64,000 bases of DNA from Planococcus sp. PAMC 21323 (GTDB lineage: Bacteria; Bacillota; Bacilli; Bacillales_A; Planococcaceae). Below the pieces are notes generated by a model that was given only the letters and a program-made list of their open reading frames with translations, did not search any database and was not told the origin of the DNA. The stretch covers positions 248,001 to 312,000 of the forward strand of contig NZ_CP009129.1 of NCBI RefSeq assembly GCF_000785555.1, in the 5' to 3' direction. A program made the position numbers and the translations under genes. Positions 51,292-59,764 of this stretch are shown in pieces (the stretch's first letter is position 1; every line of letters starts with the position of its first letter).

Positions 51292-51310
51292 GTGGATTAA
51301 GCCAATAATC

Positions 51311-51367
51311 TTGACGCTCGATAGTATACCCCCTAAACTATAACTATTGGTTGAGGGGGTATACTAT
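51311..51367 (+). promoter_or_regulatory. Promoter and large palindromic operator of the MarR/MMPL operon
   Basis: TTGACG 51311-51316 and TAAACT 51334-51339 (17-base spacer) form a promoter. Two perfect 14-base arms, ATAGTATACCCCCT (51321-51334) and AGGGGGTATACTAT (51354-51367), surround it. The left arm fills the spacer and the right arm contains the Shine-Dalgarno sequence. Each arm contains GTATAC, itself a palindrome. Confidence 0.65.
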
Positions 51368-51368
51368 T

Positions 51369-51812
51369 TTGGATGGAAGAATAAAAGAGGCAGTAGATCT
51401 TTTTCAAGATGTATTGGTTTATGGAACCGAGCGGGTGATCAAGTCAGTAGATCATCCTTTGTGGAAAGAGTATTCACCTGAGCAAATTCAAATGTTGAAG
51501 TTGATTGGTACGGAAAAACAAATCACTTCAGCTAGATTAGCTGTGCTGCAAGCTGTACATAAAAGTGCAATTTCTAGTCGCATAAAAAAGTTACTACAAA
51601 AAGATGTAATACAAGTTGTTCAAACCTCAGATAAACGTGAGAAATTGCTAGAGCTTACGGATAAAGGACGGACGATTATTAGTGAACTAGATCAGGTGTT
51701 GTCAAATTATCTTGAAAAGCTCCTATCTGAAAATATTGCAGACGAGGAAATAGAACAATTTTTAACGATTTTCCGCAAGCTAAAAACAATTATAAAAATG
51801 GACGGAGTGTAA
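51369..51812 (+). CDS. MarR-family transcriptional regulator
   Basis: About 147 residues with a winged helix (TSARLAVLQAVHKSAISSRIKKLLQKDVIQVVQTSDKREKLLELTDKG). It most likely represses itself and the MMPL transporter four bases downstream. The start is TTG 51369, nine bases after GAGGGGG; the open frame from 51351 begins inside that site. The palindrome around its promoter is the probable operator. Confidence 0.87.
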   Translation: MDGRIKEAVDLFQDVLVYGTERVIKSVDHPLWKEYSPEQIQMLKLIGTEKQITSARLAVLQAVHKSAISSRIKKLLQKDVIQVVQTSDKREKLLELTDKGRTIISELDQVLSNYLEKLLSENIADEEIEQFLTIFRKLKTIIKMDGV

Positions 51813-51815
51813 CAT

Positions 51816-54434
51816 ATGCATACCATATTAAAATTCAAATGGCCGATTGCGATTGGTTTAATTGTAATAACAGTCGCCTTGTTCTTATTAGCGCCTAACT
51901 TAACAAAGCAAGCAGAACAAGCAGGATCATTTCAGTTATCGGATGAAGCATCTTCGCAAATTGCCTCGCAAATATTAAGCGATGCGGATGCTGCTGAGAA
52001 AACGATATCACTTGTTATACCTTTAGAAAGTAAACTCACAGATGAAACACGTCAAACACTTGAACAAATGGTGACGGATATTGAAGGATTAGGTGATCCA
52101 ATTACGAGTGTATTGAATCCTGTTGAAAGTAAAGAACTAGAAGAACAATTAATATCAGAAGACCAGCAAACTGTTTTGGTGCCAATTACGGTTGATGGCA
52201 CAGATGAAGAAGTGAATATGGTTGCAGATGAAATAAGAGAAACGATTATCCCTGAAGATATTACAGCGTATATCACAGGAGAAGCCATTATAAATAATGA
52301 TGTAAACATTAGTGCGCAAGAAGGATTAAAGCGTACAGAAATCATTACAGTCGTATTGATTTTCGGTTTGTTGCTAGCGGTATTCCGTTCGTTTGTTACG
52401 CCATTTATCCCCCTTGTGGCAGTCGGAATCACTTATTTATTGAGCCAATCATTAGTAGCGTTTTTCATTGATTGGTTTGGATTCCCAGTTTCAAACTACA
52501 CACAAATCTTCCTAGTAGCGATCTTATTTGGTATCGGAACAGATTATTGTATTTTGCTACTAAGCCGCTATAAAGAAGAATTAGCAGCTGGACATGATGT
52601 GGAAAAGTCAATCATCAACACGTATAAAACAGCGGGTAGAACGTTGCTAATTAGTGGAGCAGCTGTCTTTGTTGGATTTTTCGCAATCGGCTTTGCAGAG
52701 TTCCCAATTTTTAAATCGGCTGTTGCGGTCGCAGTTGGGATATTCGTCTTGCTGATCGTGCTGTATACAATCGTGCCATTCTTTATGGCGTTATTAAAAG
52801 AAAAACTATTCTGGCCAGCTAAAAAATCTGCTGCTCATAGAGACAGCAAATTATGGATTTGGATGAGTAAATTATCGATTAACCGTCCATTGCTCTCTAT
52901 GCTTGTAGTGGCTTTAATTACGGTGCCATTGTTGTTTACGTATGATAACTCGTTATCTTTTAATACGGTAGATGAAATTGGTTCGGAGTATGAATCTGTA
53001 AAAGGATTAAACGCCATTGAAGAAGGCTTTGGCAAAGGCGATTCGTTACCAGTTCAAGTAATTGTGAAATCGGACGAAACTTTGACTAATCGAGAAACCG
53101 TTCCTTATTTTGAGTCTTTAAGTAGAGAAATTGAAAAAATTGAAGGTGTCGAAACGGTTCGATCGATTACACGACCGACTGGAGATGTGATTAACGAACT
53201 TTATGTAGATGAACAGCTCGGGCTATTAGCTGACGGGTTAGGCGATGCACGTGATGGTCTTGGTGAGGTGCAAGCGGGACTGACAGAAGTTCAAACTAAC
53301 TTAACCGCTATTAGCGAACAAGCTGGCAATTCTGCAGGTTTAACGGAAGTAGCTGCAGGGCTTGGTCAAATCAATCAACAATTGGGACAAGTCTCGCAAG
53401 GACTTCAGCAAACAGGAAATATCCCTCAAACTGTAGGGGCATTAACACAAATCAGTGGAGGCTTGACTGAAATTCAACAAGGTTTAGCTGGGGCAGCTGG
53501 ACAAACAGCTGAACTGAGTGCTGGTTTAGCGCAATTAGCGGAAGGTATTGGCGCGTCAAACCAAGGACTTGCCGAAATTGAATCTGGTTTAACGGAAGCT
53601 GTCGACATGATGCAAGAAATGAGCGACAGCGAGGCAGTACGCGATACGGGCTTGTATATTCCAGAAGGTACATTAGAAAGCGAAGATTTTGAACAAGTAT
53701 TAGATCGTTATTCTTTTGCGGATGGGACAGGAATTACGATGGAAGTTATTTTAGCAGTAGATCCATATTCTCCCGAAGCAATTGACGTGACAACAAAAAT
53801 AAAAGAAACAGTAGAGCGCGCTAAAGTAGGAACACCGTTTGAAAAAGCTGAAATTGCATTTAGTGGGATTTCAAGTATCAACAGTGATTTGGAAGAAGTA
53901 TCTTCTAGTGACTTTACAACGACGGTCATCATTATGTTGATTAGTTTATTTGTCATCTTAGCGATTTTATTCCGTTCGCTAATTATGCCATTGTATATGA
54001 TTGGCTCGTTATTGCTGACGTATTACACAGCGATATCGATTGCGGAATTAATCTTCGTGAACGGTCTTGGCTTTGATGGCATTAGTTGGGCAGTGCCGTT
54101 CTTTGGCTTTGTTATGCTAGTAGCGTTGGGTGTCGATTATTCGATTTTCTTATTGGATCGTTTCCGAGAAGAGTCTTTTAATGGCGTTACCGTTCGTGAT
54201 GCAATGCGCACATCGATGGCGAAAATGGGGACAGTTATTATTACAGCTGCCATCATTCTAGCAGGTACTTTCGGTGCTATGATGCCATCAGGTGTCTTGA
54301 GTCTTGTGCAAATTGCGACCATCGTTATTACCGGCTTATTATTATACGGCTTGATTGTATTACCATTATTAATTCCGGCAATTTCCGTATCTTTTGACCG
54401 TGGTGTTTGGTGGCCATTTGGCAAAAAGAAATAA
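51816..54434 (+). CDS. MMPL/RND-family transporter (YdfJ-like)
   Basis: 872 residues. There are two sets of membrane helices (about 7-25 plus 175-370, and 700-865), each with an exported loop. The second loop (about 475-600) carries a run of GL-x-E-x-x-x-GL repeats (GLGEVQAGLTEVQ and similar) expected to form a helical stalk. The TM4-like segments GIGTDYCILLLSRYKEE and ALGVDYSIFLLDRFREE have the paired Asp-Tyr proton-relay motif. It exports lipids, drugs or wall compounds. It is coupled to the MarR gene. Confidence 0.92.
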   Translation: MHTILKFKWPIAIGLIVITVALFLLAPNLTKQAEQAGSFQLSDEASSQIASQILSDADAAEKTISLVIPLESKLTDETRQTLEQMVTDIEGLGDPITSVLNPVESKELEEQLISEDQQTVLVPITVDGTDEEVNMVADEIRETIIPEDITAYITGEAIINNDVNISAQEGLKRTEIITVVLIFGLLLAVFRSFVTPFIPLVAVGITYLLSQSLVAFFIDWFGFPVSNYTQIFLVAILFGIGTDYCILLLSRYKEELAAGHDVEKSIINTYKTAGRTLLISGAAVFVGFFAIGFAEFPIFKSAVAVAVGIFVLLIVLYTIVPFFMALLKEKLFWPAKKSAAHRDSKLWIWMSKLSINRPLLSMLVVALITVPLLFTYDNSLSFNTVDEIGSEYESVKGLNAIEEGFGKGDSLPVQVIVKSDETLTNRETVPYFESLSREIEKIEGVETVRSITRPTGDVINELYVDEQLGLLADGLGDARDGLGEVQAGLTEVQTNLTAISEQAGNSAGLTEVAAGLGQINQQLGQVSQGLQQTGNIPQTVGALTQISGGLTEIQQGLAGAAGQTAELSAGLAQLAEGIGASNQGLAEIESGLTEAVDMMQEMSDSEAVRDTGLYIPEGTLESEDFEQVLDRYSFADGTGITMEVILAVDPYSPEAIDVTTKIKETVERAKVGTPFEKAEIAFSGISSINSDLEEVSSSDFTTTVIIMLISLFVILAILFRSLIMPLYMIGSLLLTYYTAISIAELIFVNGLGFDGISWAVPFFGFVMLVALGVDYSIFLLDRFREESFNGVTVRDAMRTSMAKMGTVIITAAIILAGTFGAMMPSGVLSLVQIATIVITGLLLYGLIVLPLLIPAISVSFDRGVWWPFGKKK

Positions 54435-54443
54435 AACGGCATA

Positions 54444-54478
54444 TAGAAAAAGAGCTGCCTTCGCGCAGCTTTTTTCTA
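54444..54478 (+). terminator. Terminator
   Basis: AAAAAGAGCTGC and GCAGCTTTTTT arms, T-rich tail. Confidence 0.85.
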
Positions 54479-54645
54479 TGGATGTAGGATTCCTCCAGGC
54501 ATGTTATACTGAGTGGTAATTAAAAATGTGAAACGGGTGTACTTAACTATTTCTACGAGCTTGTATGAATTGCTTGTAGTTTATGTCTTGGATTTTCCTA
54601 AGATTTTTGATGAGATAAACGAAACTACGAAAAGAGGTAATGAAT

Positions 54646-55098
54646 TTGTTAACATTTGAACAAAAGCTAGAAATTATTGAGTCTTTTCCAGAATTAACGA
54701 GAAAAGATGTATCGATGAAACGTGTGAACTTTCATTTTGAAGAAAGCTTGTACGATAAGAAAATTGTTGTCTATCATTTGCATCCGACAGGTAACGGTTT
54801 TGTTTACGTAGGCAACTTGCCACAATATGAAGTAGATAAAAAAGGTTTTGTAAACGTTCGTGATTTTTCTGAAAAAGAATTGCGCAGTGTTCTTGCCGAT
54901 TCATTGGATTATTTGTCATTAGAGCCGGAGCCTCCTTACGATAAAACGTGGACAAATCGCGAAAATGAAAAATTAGATTTGGTTTACGAAGAGCCGTTTT
55001 GGAATGTCTACACAGGTAAAAACTTAGAAGAAAGCTTCGGAACATTTGACGATGCTGAAAACTACTTAATTGACCAAGGGTTTAAAGAAAAGAAATAA
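54646..55098 (+). CDS. Hypothetical protein, 150 aa
   Basis: A soluble protein with mixed charge and several aromatic residues, no membrane segment and no cysteine. It begins LLTFEQKLEIIESFPELTRKDV and has a central stretch HPTGNGFVYVGNLPQYEVDKKGFVNVRDF. Not recognised, though it looks like a conserved folded protein. AGAGGTAAT fits TTG 54646 better than ATG 54640, which it nearly overlaps. It stands alone between terminators. Confidence 0.68.
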   Translation: MLTFEQKLEIIESFPELTRKDVSMKRVNFHFEESLYDKKIVVYHLHPTGNGFVYVGNLPQYEVDKKGFVNVRDFSEKELRSVLADSLDYLSLEPEPPYDKTWTNRENEKLDLVYEEPFWNVYTGKNLEESFGTFDDAENYLIDQGFKEKK

Positions 55099-55154
55099 GG
55101 AATAGTCGTTTGCTAAAAGGACTATTTTCTAAGTGCGAATAGCGACGACGACAA

Positions 55155-55181
55155 AAAGGAGCCTCAAGGCTTCTTTTTTGT
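55155..55181 (+). terminator. Terminator
   Basis: AAGGAGCCT pairs with AGGCTTCTT (one G-T), then TTTTTG. Confidence 0.75.
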
Positions 55182-55239
55182 GGTTAAAAGAGGAAAAAAA
55201 ACTAGTTTTTCGGTATGCTTAGGGCAAGGAGTGAGGGAC

Positions 55240-56889
55240 ATGTTTAAAAAGGTGATCTTATATACCAATCAATTAGAAGACATGAAAGGCTTTTATGAGT
55301 ACCAACTAGGCTTCCGAATTGTTGAAGAAGATGACACCAGTTTTACATTGTCGATGGGGGAATCCCAATTGGTCTTCCGGGAATCGGACAGAGCAGCGGT
55401 TTATCATTTTGCGCTGAACATACCCGGAAACCAATTTACCCTTGCTAAATCTTGGACCAGTGAGCGAGTGACATTAAATCGTCAAGAAGGCATGGATGAA
55501 GTCTTTTATGCTAATTTTGATGCGGATGCGTTTTATTTTCAGGATCCAGCAGGAAATGTAGTGGAATTTATTGCGCGTCGTAGCGTCGATCGTATGGCTA
55601 ATTTTACTGTAGATTCTATACTTAATATTAGTGAAGTAAGTATTACCACAACATATGTTGAAGAAGTTGGCGAATTGATTGAGGATATGGATATCCCGGT
55701 CCGTGGTAGTAAAGGAATTGAAGCAAAGTCGTTGAATTTCCTTGGCAGTGGTCATGCTTTTATTCTTTTAGTAGAACCAAAGCGGATCTGGTATTTTTCT
55801 AAACAAAAAAGCGAAACCCATCCGTTATCAATCGAGTTAACGGATGGTCGCCAAATTAACATAACAGAAGAAGGAAGATTTCAGCAGGAAAAGTCAGCCA
55901 ATCCAATACTAGACAAAATGGAGGAAATAGATTTCTCAGGAGTTGCTTATTTAGCGAAACAAGAACCGTGGGCTATGGCAAAGGGATTTGCTGATCAGGC
56001 TAACGAACGACCAAATACCGTGGATACAAGATTTGGTATTGCCTCGGGGAGTAAACTTTTTACAGCTCTAGTTATTTGTCAACTCGTAGAGGAAGAGAAA
56101 GTTAGTTTTGAAGATTTACTATCCGAGCTATTGCCGAAAACATTTCCTCATTTCAACGTTACCATCCATCAATTATTAACACATACTTCGGGTATTCCAG
56201 ATTACTTTGATGAACAGACGATGGATGACTTCGAAGATTTATGGAGACACCGTCCAATGTATCGAATGGAAACGGCTTCAGACTTTATCCCGTTGTTTAA
56301 AGATCAGCCAATGACGTTTGAACCGGGTGAAAAATTTCATTATAATAATGCGGGCTATATTGCACTAGGACTGATTATTGAGGACATCACAGGAAAAGAG
56401 TTTGTGGACGCAGTAGAAGAACGTATTTTTGTACCTGCTCAGATGCAAAATTCCGGTTACTTCCGCTTAGATTTTCTACCGGGTCAGACTGCATTTGGTT
56501 ATATCGAAGAAGAAGGACAGTGGCGTACAAACCAATACGCCATTCCAGTTCGTGGCGGAGCTGATGGCGGTGCTTATGTAACGGCAAAAGATATGGCGAA
56601 TTTCTGGAATTGCTTAATGGATGGTACATTAATAACTGGAGATATGTTGAAGAAAATGCTCCACGTTCACGCTAGTGGGGAAAAGAGTGATTATGGTTAT
56701 GGGCTCTGGATTCAAACGCTGACAAGTGGTGCTTTGAAATATCATATTATAGGCTATGACCCAGGTGTAAGTTTTTATTCGGCGTTTTATCCGGAAAAAG
56801 GCAATATACTAACTGTTTTATCAAATAAAAGCGGTAGAGCTTACGAACTTGCTACAGCGATTGAAGAATTGAAAATTGAAGAGGAGTGA
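55240..56889 (+). CDS. Fusion of VOC (glyoxalase-fold) module and class C beta-lactamase-like serine hydrolase
   Basis: 549 residues. Residues 1-115 and about 125-215 look like paired VOC modules (FKKVILYTNQLEDMKGFYEYQLGF, QDPAGNVVEF). Residues 230-549 form a serine beta-lactamase/DD-peptidase-like domain: nucleophile S269-x-x-K272 (SGSK), Y368-N-N (YxN), HTSGIPDYFD, and a late HIIG. There is no signal peptide, so it is probably cytosolic. ATG 55240 follows AAGGAGTGAGG; the open frame extends upstream through a terminator. The two activities together are unusual, and the joint substrate is unknown. Confidence 0.85.
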   Translation: MFKKVILYTNQLEDMKGFYEYQLGFRIVEEDDTSFTLSMGESQLVFRESDRAAVYHFALNIPGNQFTLAKSWTSERVTLNRQEGMDEVFYANFDADAFYFQDPAGNVVEFIARRSVDRMANFTVDSILNISEVSITTTYVEEVGELIEDMDIPVRGSKGIEAKSLNFLGSGHAFILLVEPKRIWYFSKQKSETHPLSIELTDGRQINITEEGRFQQEKSANPILDKMEEIDFSGVAYLAKQEPWAMAKGFADQANERPNTVDTRFGIASGSKLFTALVICQLVEEEKVSFEDLLSELLPKTFPHFNVTIHQLLTHTSGIPDYFDEQTMDDFEDLWRHRPMYRMETASDFIPLFKDQPMTFEPGEKFHYNNAGYIALGLIIEDITGKEFVDAVEERIFVPAQMQNSGYFRLDFLPGQTAFGYIEEEGQWRTNQYAIPVRGGADGGAYVTAKDMANFWNCLMDGTLITGDMLKKMLHVHASGEKSDYGYGLWIQTLTSGALKYHIIGYDPGVSFYSAFYPEKGNILTVLSNKSGRAYELATAIEELKIEEE

Positions 56890-56893
56890 AAGT

Positions 56894-56992
56894 ATGACTG
56901 GAAAAAAACTAGTACTGGCGATTATTATCAGTACAGTTGGTTTTAGCGTTTTAATTTTTGCCGTCTTTCAACTATATTTTTGGTTAAATTAA
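56894..56992 (+). CDS. 32-residue membrane peptide
   Basis: A positive start (MTGKKLV) and a single hydrophobic helix through residue 28 (ending FQLYFWLN). GAGGAGTG lies six bases upstream and four bases after the previous gene's stop, so it is coupled to the fusion enzyme and followed by a terminator. Real but unrecognised; it could be a small membrane partner or anchor. Confidence 0.6.
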   Translation: MTGKKLVLAIIISTVGFSVLIFAVFQLYFWLN

Positions 56993-56993
56993 G

Positions 56994-57037
56994 AAAAAGC
57001 TGCGATCGAGGAGGATATCCTTGATCGCAGCTTTTTA
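56994..57037. terminator. Terminator (works both ways)
   Basis: AAAAAGCTGCGATC pairs with GATCGCAGCTTTTT. Confidence 0.88.
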
Positions 57038-57045
57038 ATTAAGAA

Positions 57046-57077
57046 CAAAAAATGAGCTCTTCCGAAGAAGAGCTCAT
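57046..57077 (-). terminator. Terminator of the cold-shock gene
   Basis: ATGAGCTCTTC pairs with GAAGAGCTCAT, followed on the minus strand by TTTTTTG. Confidence 0.85.
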
Positions 57078-57095
57078 TGATAAGTTAGCTTTAGA

Positions 57096-57296
57096 TTAAG
57101 CTTTTTGTACGTTAGTAGCTTGAAGACCGCGTTGGCCTTGCTCGATATCAAACGTTACTTCTTGACCTTCGTCAAGTGATTTAAAGCCTTCGCTTTGGAT
57201 TGCAGAGAAATGTACGAATACATCGTCGCCGCCTTCGCGTTCGATGAAGCCAAATCCTTTTTCTGAGTTAAACCATTTTACTTTACCTTGTTCCAT
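57096..57296 (-). CDS. Cold-shock protein, CspA family
   Basis: A 66-residue single OB-fold protein that binds single-stranded RNA and DNA. RNP1 is KGFGFIE and RNP2 is VFVHFSAI. The length matches CspB/CspD of Bacillus. GAGGAGG lies seven bases before ATG 57296; the open frame continues 26 codons upstream, which is more likely the transcribed leader typical of csp mRNAs. Confidence 0.95.
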   Translation of the reverse strand: MEQGKVKWFNSEKGFGFIEREGGDDVFVHFSAIQSEGFKSLDEGQEVTFDIEQGQRGLQATNVQKA

Positions 57297-57532
57297 GTGT
57301 ATTTCCTCCTCGTATGCGTGAGCATACATTGTATTACTATCCTTGCTCAAATCTTGCAGATGAACATCTGACACTTCGTAAAAAGTTATCCGAACAAAAA
57401 TAATTCTTCCTTAGAATAACACGGGGTTACATATATTGCAAGGGAAAATGAAATATTCTTTTTGATATGGGTTAAATCAAACATGTATGATAATAAAAAA
57501 ACAATAGAAAAAGTACTGAGGAGGACAGAGAT

Positions 57533-58063
57533 ATGAATAGAATAATTGTACTTGGTGTGTCTGCTGGTGTTGGTAAATCAAGCTTTGCAAGAAAGCTTTC
57601 AGATAAGACGATGATCCCAGTTTATCATTTGGATGCGTATTTTTGGAAGCCTGGTTGGGTGGAAAACAGTGAAGAAGAATTTAGTGCGGAGCAGCGAAAA
57701 CTCGTAGCAAAAGAGCAATGGATTATTGAAGGAAACTACTCAAGTACTTACGGTATTCGGCAGCAAAGAGCGGATACCATTATTTACTTGGAACTGCCTT
57801 TAATCGTTTGTTTGTATCGTGTAGTTAAACGAAGAGTCATGTATCACGGAAAAACTCGTCCTGATTTAGGAGAAGGATGTCCGGAGAAATTAGACGCAGC
57901 GTTCTTAAAGTTTATTGTTACTACATACTCCGGAAGAAAAATAAAGATGAGAAAAAGAATTGATCAGTTTGAAAAAGAAAATCCCCATAATCAAGTTCTC
58001 CTATTGCGCAATCAAAAAGAAATAAATCAGTTTGCAAATGGCCTATCAGAAAAAATGGATTAA
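57533..58063 (+). CDS. P-loop kinase-like protein (topology modulation / adenylate kinase-like)
   Basis: 176 residues. Walker A-like loop GVSAGVGKSSFARKL (about residues 8-22, with GKSS), then YHLDAYFWKPGW and WIIEGNYSSTYGIRQQRADTIIYLELP, the pattern of the FlaR/topology modulation P-loop family. It probably phosphorylates a small molecule or nucleotide; substrate unknown. AGGAGG precedes the ATG. Monocistronic. Confidence 0.82.
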   Translation: MNRIIVLGVSAGVGKSSFARKLSDKTMIPVYHLDAYFWKPGWVENSEEEFSAEQRKLVAKEQWIIEGNYSSTYGIRQQRADTIIYLELPLIVCLYRVVKRRVMYHGKTRPDLGEGCPEKLDAAFLKFIVTTYSGRKIKMRKRIDQFEKENPHNQVLLLRNQKEINQFANGLSEKMD

Positions 58064-58161
58064 AACTTTTTTAATTAATGAGTGAATTTTAAAAACTTAC
58101 AGACGTTCATAGGTGGAAGTGGTATTCTAAACTTACATAAACAGACGGAGGGGAATGAGCG

Positions 58162-58875
58162 ATGAACTTGCTGTATGAAGGCACAATCACGAACCAAGTG
58201 CTTCATAAAAAGCTTCCTTTTTCTATGAAACGCTTGTATTTGGAAGATTTACCTATAATAGAACACGTTCAGTCGAAAGTAATGGCGTCTATTTCCGAAA
58301 AGACTTCGTTACAAGCTTTAACAACAGAAGAATTTTTATTTATTTTAAACGAACGAGGGCTTCTAGTAGGGGCTTTTGTTGAAGATGAATTGATTGGTTT
58401 TAGAGCATTATTAATCCCTGATATTGATGAAGAACATTTAGGGTGGGATATCGGACTTCCTGCAGAAGAGTTAGAGAAAGTCATTTATCAAGAAATCTCA
58501 GTGGTACTTCCTGAATATCGAGGAAATCGCCTTCAGCAGAAATTGGCCGAAGTAATCATGAAAGAATTGCCCAATCTTGAAGTGAAGTTTCGATATATTT
58601 GTTGTACTGTTGCACCGATGAATATTCCAAGTTTAAAAGACAAGTTTACTCAGTCTATGCACATTGCAGCTTTGAAGGAAAAGTATGAAGGTCTCAAGCG
58701 ATATATACTAGTGAAGGACTTGGAAAAACCAGGTGTACACTATACCGGACATGTTACGGTGAAATTGGATGATTTGAAAAAACAAAAACAATTGCTTAGT
58801 GAAGGATATGTAGGAATTGGATTTCAACTCGTACATGGCTTTCACGAGCTTCAATTTGCAAAAACCATTCTGTAA
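58162..58875 (+). CDS. GNAT-like acetyltransferase, divergent
   Basis: 237 residues. The middle (about 20-150) has the GNAT layout: GAFVEDELIGFRALLIP, then ISVVLPEYRGNRLQQKLAEVIM, where R-G-N-R-L-Q replaces the usual R-x-x-G-x-G. The C-terminal 90 residues are not part of the basic fold and end in a FQLVHGFHELQFAKTIL strand pair. AGGGGAATGAGC precedes ATG 58162. Acceptor unknown. The terminator overlaps the end. Confidence 0.7.
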   Translation: MNLLYEGTITNQVLHKKLPFSMKRLYLEDLPIIEHVQSKVMASISEKTSLQALTTEEFLFILNERGLLVGAFVEDELIGFRALLIPDIDEEHLGWDIGLPAEELEKVIYQEISVVLPEYRGNRLQQKLAEVIMKELPNLEVKFRYICCTVAPMNIPSLKDKFTQSMHIAALKEKYEGLKRYILVKDLEKPGVHYTGHVTVKLDDLKKQKQLLSEGYVGIGFQLVHGFHELQFAKTIL

Positions 58876-58891
58876 TAGGAATGGTTTTTTT
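58861..58891 (+). terminator. Terminator overlapping the stop codon
   Basis: AAAACCATTC pairs with GGAATGGTTTT, then TTT. Confidence 0.85.
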
Positions 58892-58982
58892 ATTGTATAT
58901 CTATAATTCTGAAACTTCTTATAAAGTTTAGCGTACTACTAAGTAACATGGTAAGCATTTTACTAGAATGGGAGGTTTTGGA

Positions 58983-59534
58983 ATGGGGCTATTTGGTATA
59001 CCGATGGAACAACTCTATATGTATACATTGCTCGCAGCGGGAGCATTAACAGTTCTCTGCGTTTTCTTTGGAGAAGTTACAGAATTTAAAGGTATTTGGC
59101 CAATACTCAATCCGATAGTCATCCTGTCTTTTGTTACGTTTGGATCTGCGATCGGATTTTTATTGGAAACAGCGACAGAGTTTAACGAATGGTCAATTTT
59201 AGGGATAGCTTTATTGTCTGCTGTTTTATTAGATCTTTTACTTTATTTTTTAATTTTATTACCAGTGTCCTCCGCGGCAACCATACATACAGAAGAGTTA
59301 CTATCTGGACAAGTGGCCAATGTTGTCATTCCGATTCCTGTTGATGGTTATGGAGAAGTTATGTTTGAAAGCTATTCAGGAGTGATTTCAAAGCCGGCAG
59401 CGGGCTATAACAATGAAGCAATTGCTAAAGATGAAAAAGTGATAATTGTCGAAGTGAGTGAAGGCACTGTATATGTGCAAGTTTATGCATCTTTAAATAT
59501 GAGGAAAAAAGAAAAATGGGCAAATGGAATTTAA
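58983..59534 (+). CDS. NfeD-like membrane protein (YuaF type)
   Basis: 183 residues: three hydrophobic segments (about 10-30, 40-62, 68-95), then a C-terminal OB-like barrel (about 110-175, GQVANVVIPIPVDGYGEVMFE). This is the short NfeD1b/YuaF layout. These proteins usually sit beside a flotillin gene and organise membrane domains, but no flotillin is adjacent here. GGGAGG suits ATG 58983; the ATG at 58968 overlaps that site. Confidence 0.75.
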   Translation: MGLFGIPMEQLYMYTLLAAGALTVLCVFFGEVTEFKGIWPILNPIVILSFVTFGSAIGFLLETATEFNEWSILGIALLSAVLLDLLLYFLILLPVSSAATIHTEELLSGQVANVVIPIPVDGYGEVMFESYSGVISKPAAGYNNEAIAKDEKVIIVEVSEGTVYVQVYASLNMRKKEKWANGI

Positions 59535-59584
59535 AATGAAAAGTAGAACGTTAGCAAGAATTGAAGATTTTGAAGATATATAAA

Positions 59585-59618
59585 GAAGCTGCACTCTTTT
59601 TTAGAGCGCAGCTTTTTT
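59585..59618 (+). terminator. Terminator
   Basis: AAGCTGC and GCAGCTT arms with inner CTCT/AGAG pairing, then TTTT. Confidence 0.8.
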
Positions 59619-59764
59619 ATATTCCGAATAATACAGAAAAACATGTCATTTCGGAAGATTAGGTTAAAAGTGTTTCCGCAATCATGGGTAAATGATAGAA
59701 TAATGATACACGTTCCTGTGAAACCATAGGTATTTGACATAATTTTTCCCTAAGGAGCCTTTTA

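Noticed and set aside
57297-57374. N-terminal extension of the cold-shock protein
   Set aside because: The family begins at [10 protein letters not shown] and a strong ribosome binding site lies directly before it; the upstream part is leader RNA.
59536-59583. 15-codon ORF after the NfeD-like gene (MKSRTLARIEDFEDI)
   Set aside because: No ribosome binding site at proper distance; too short to support.
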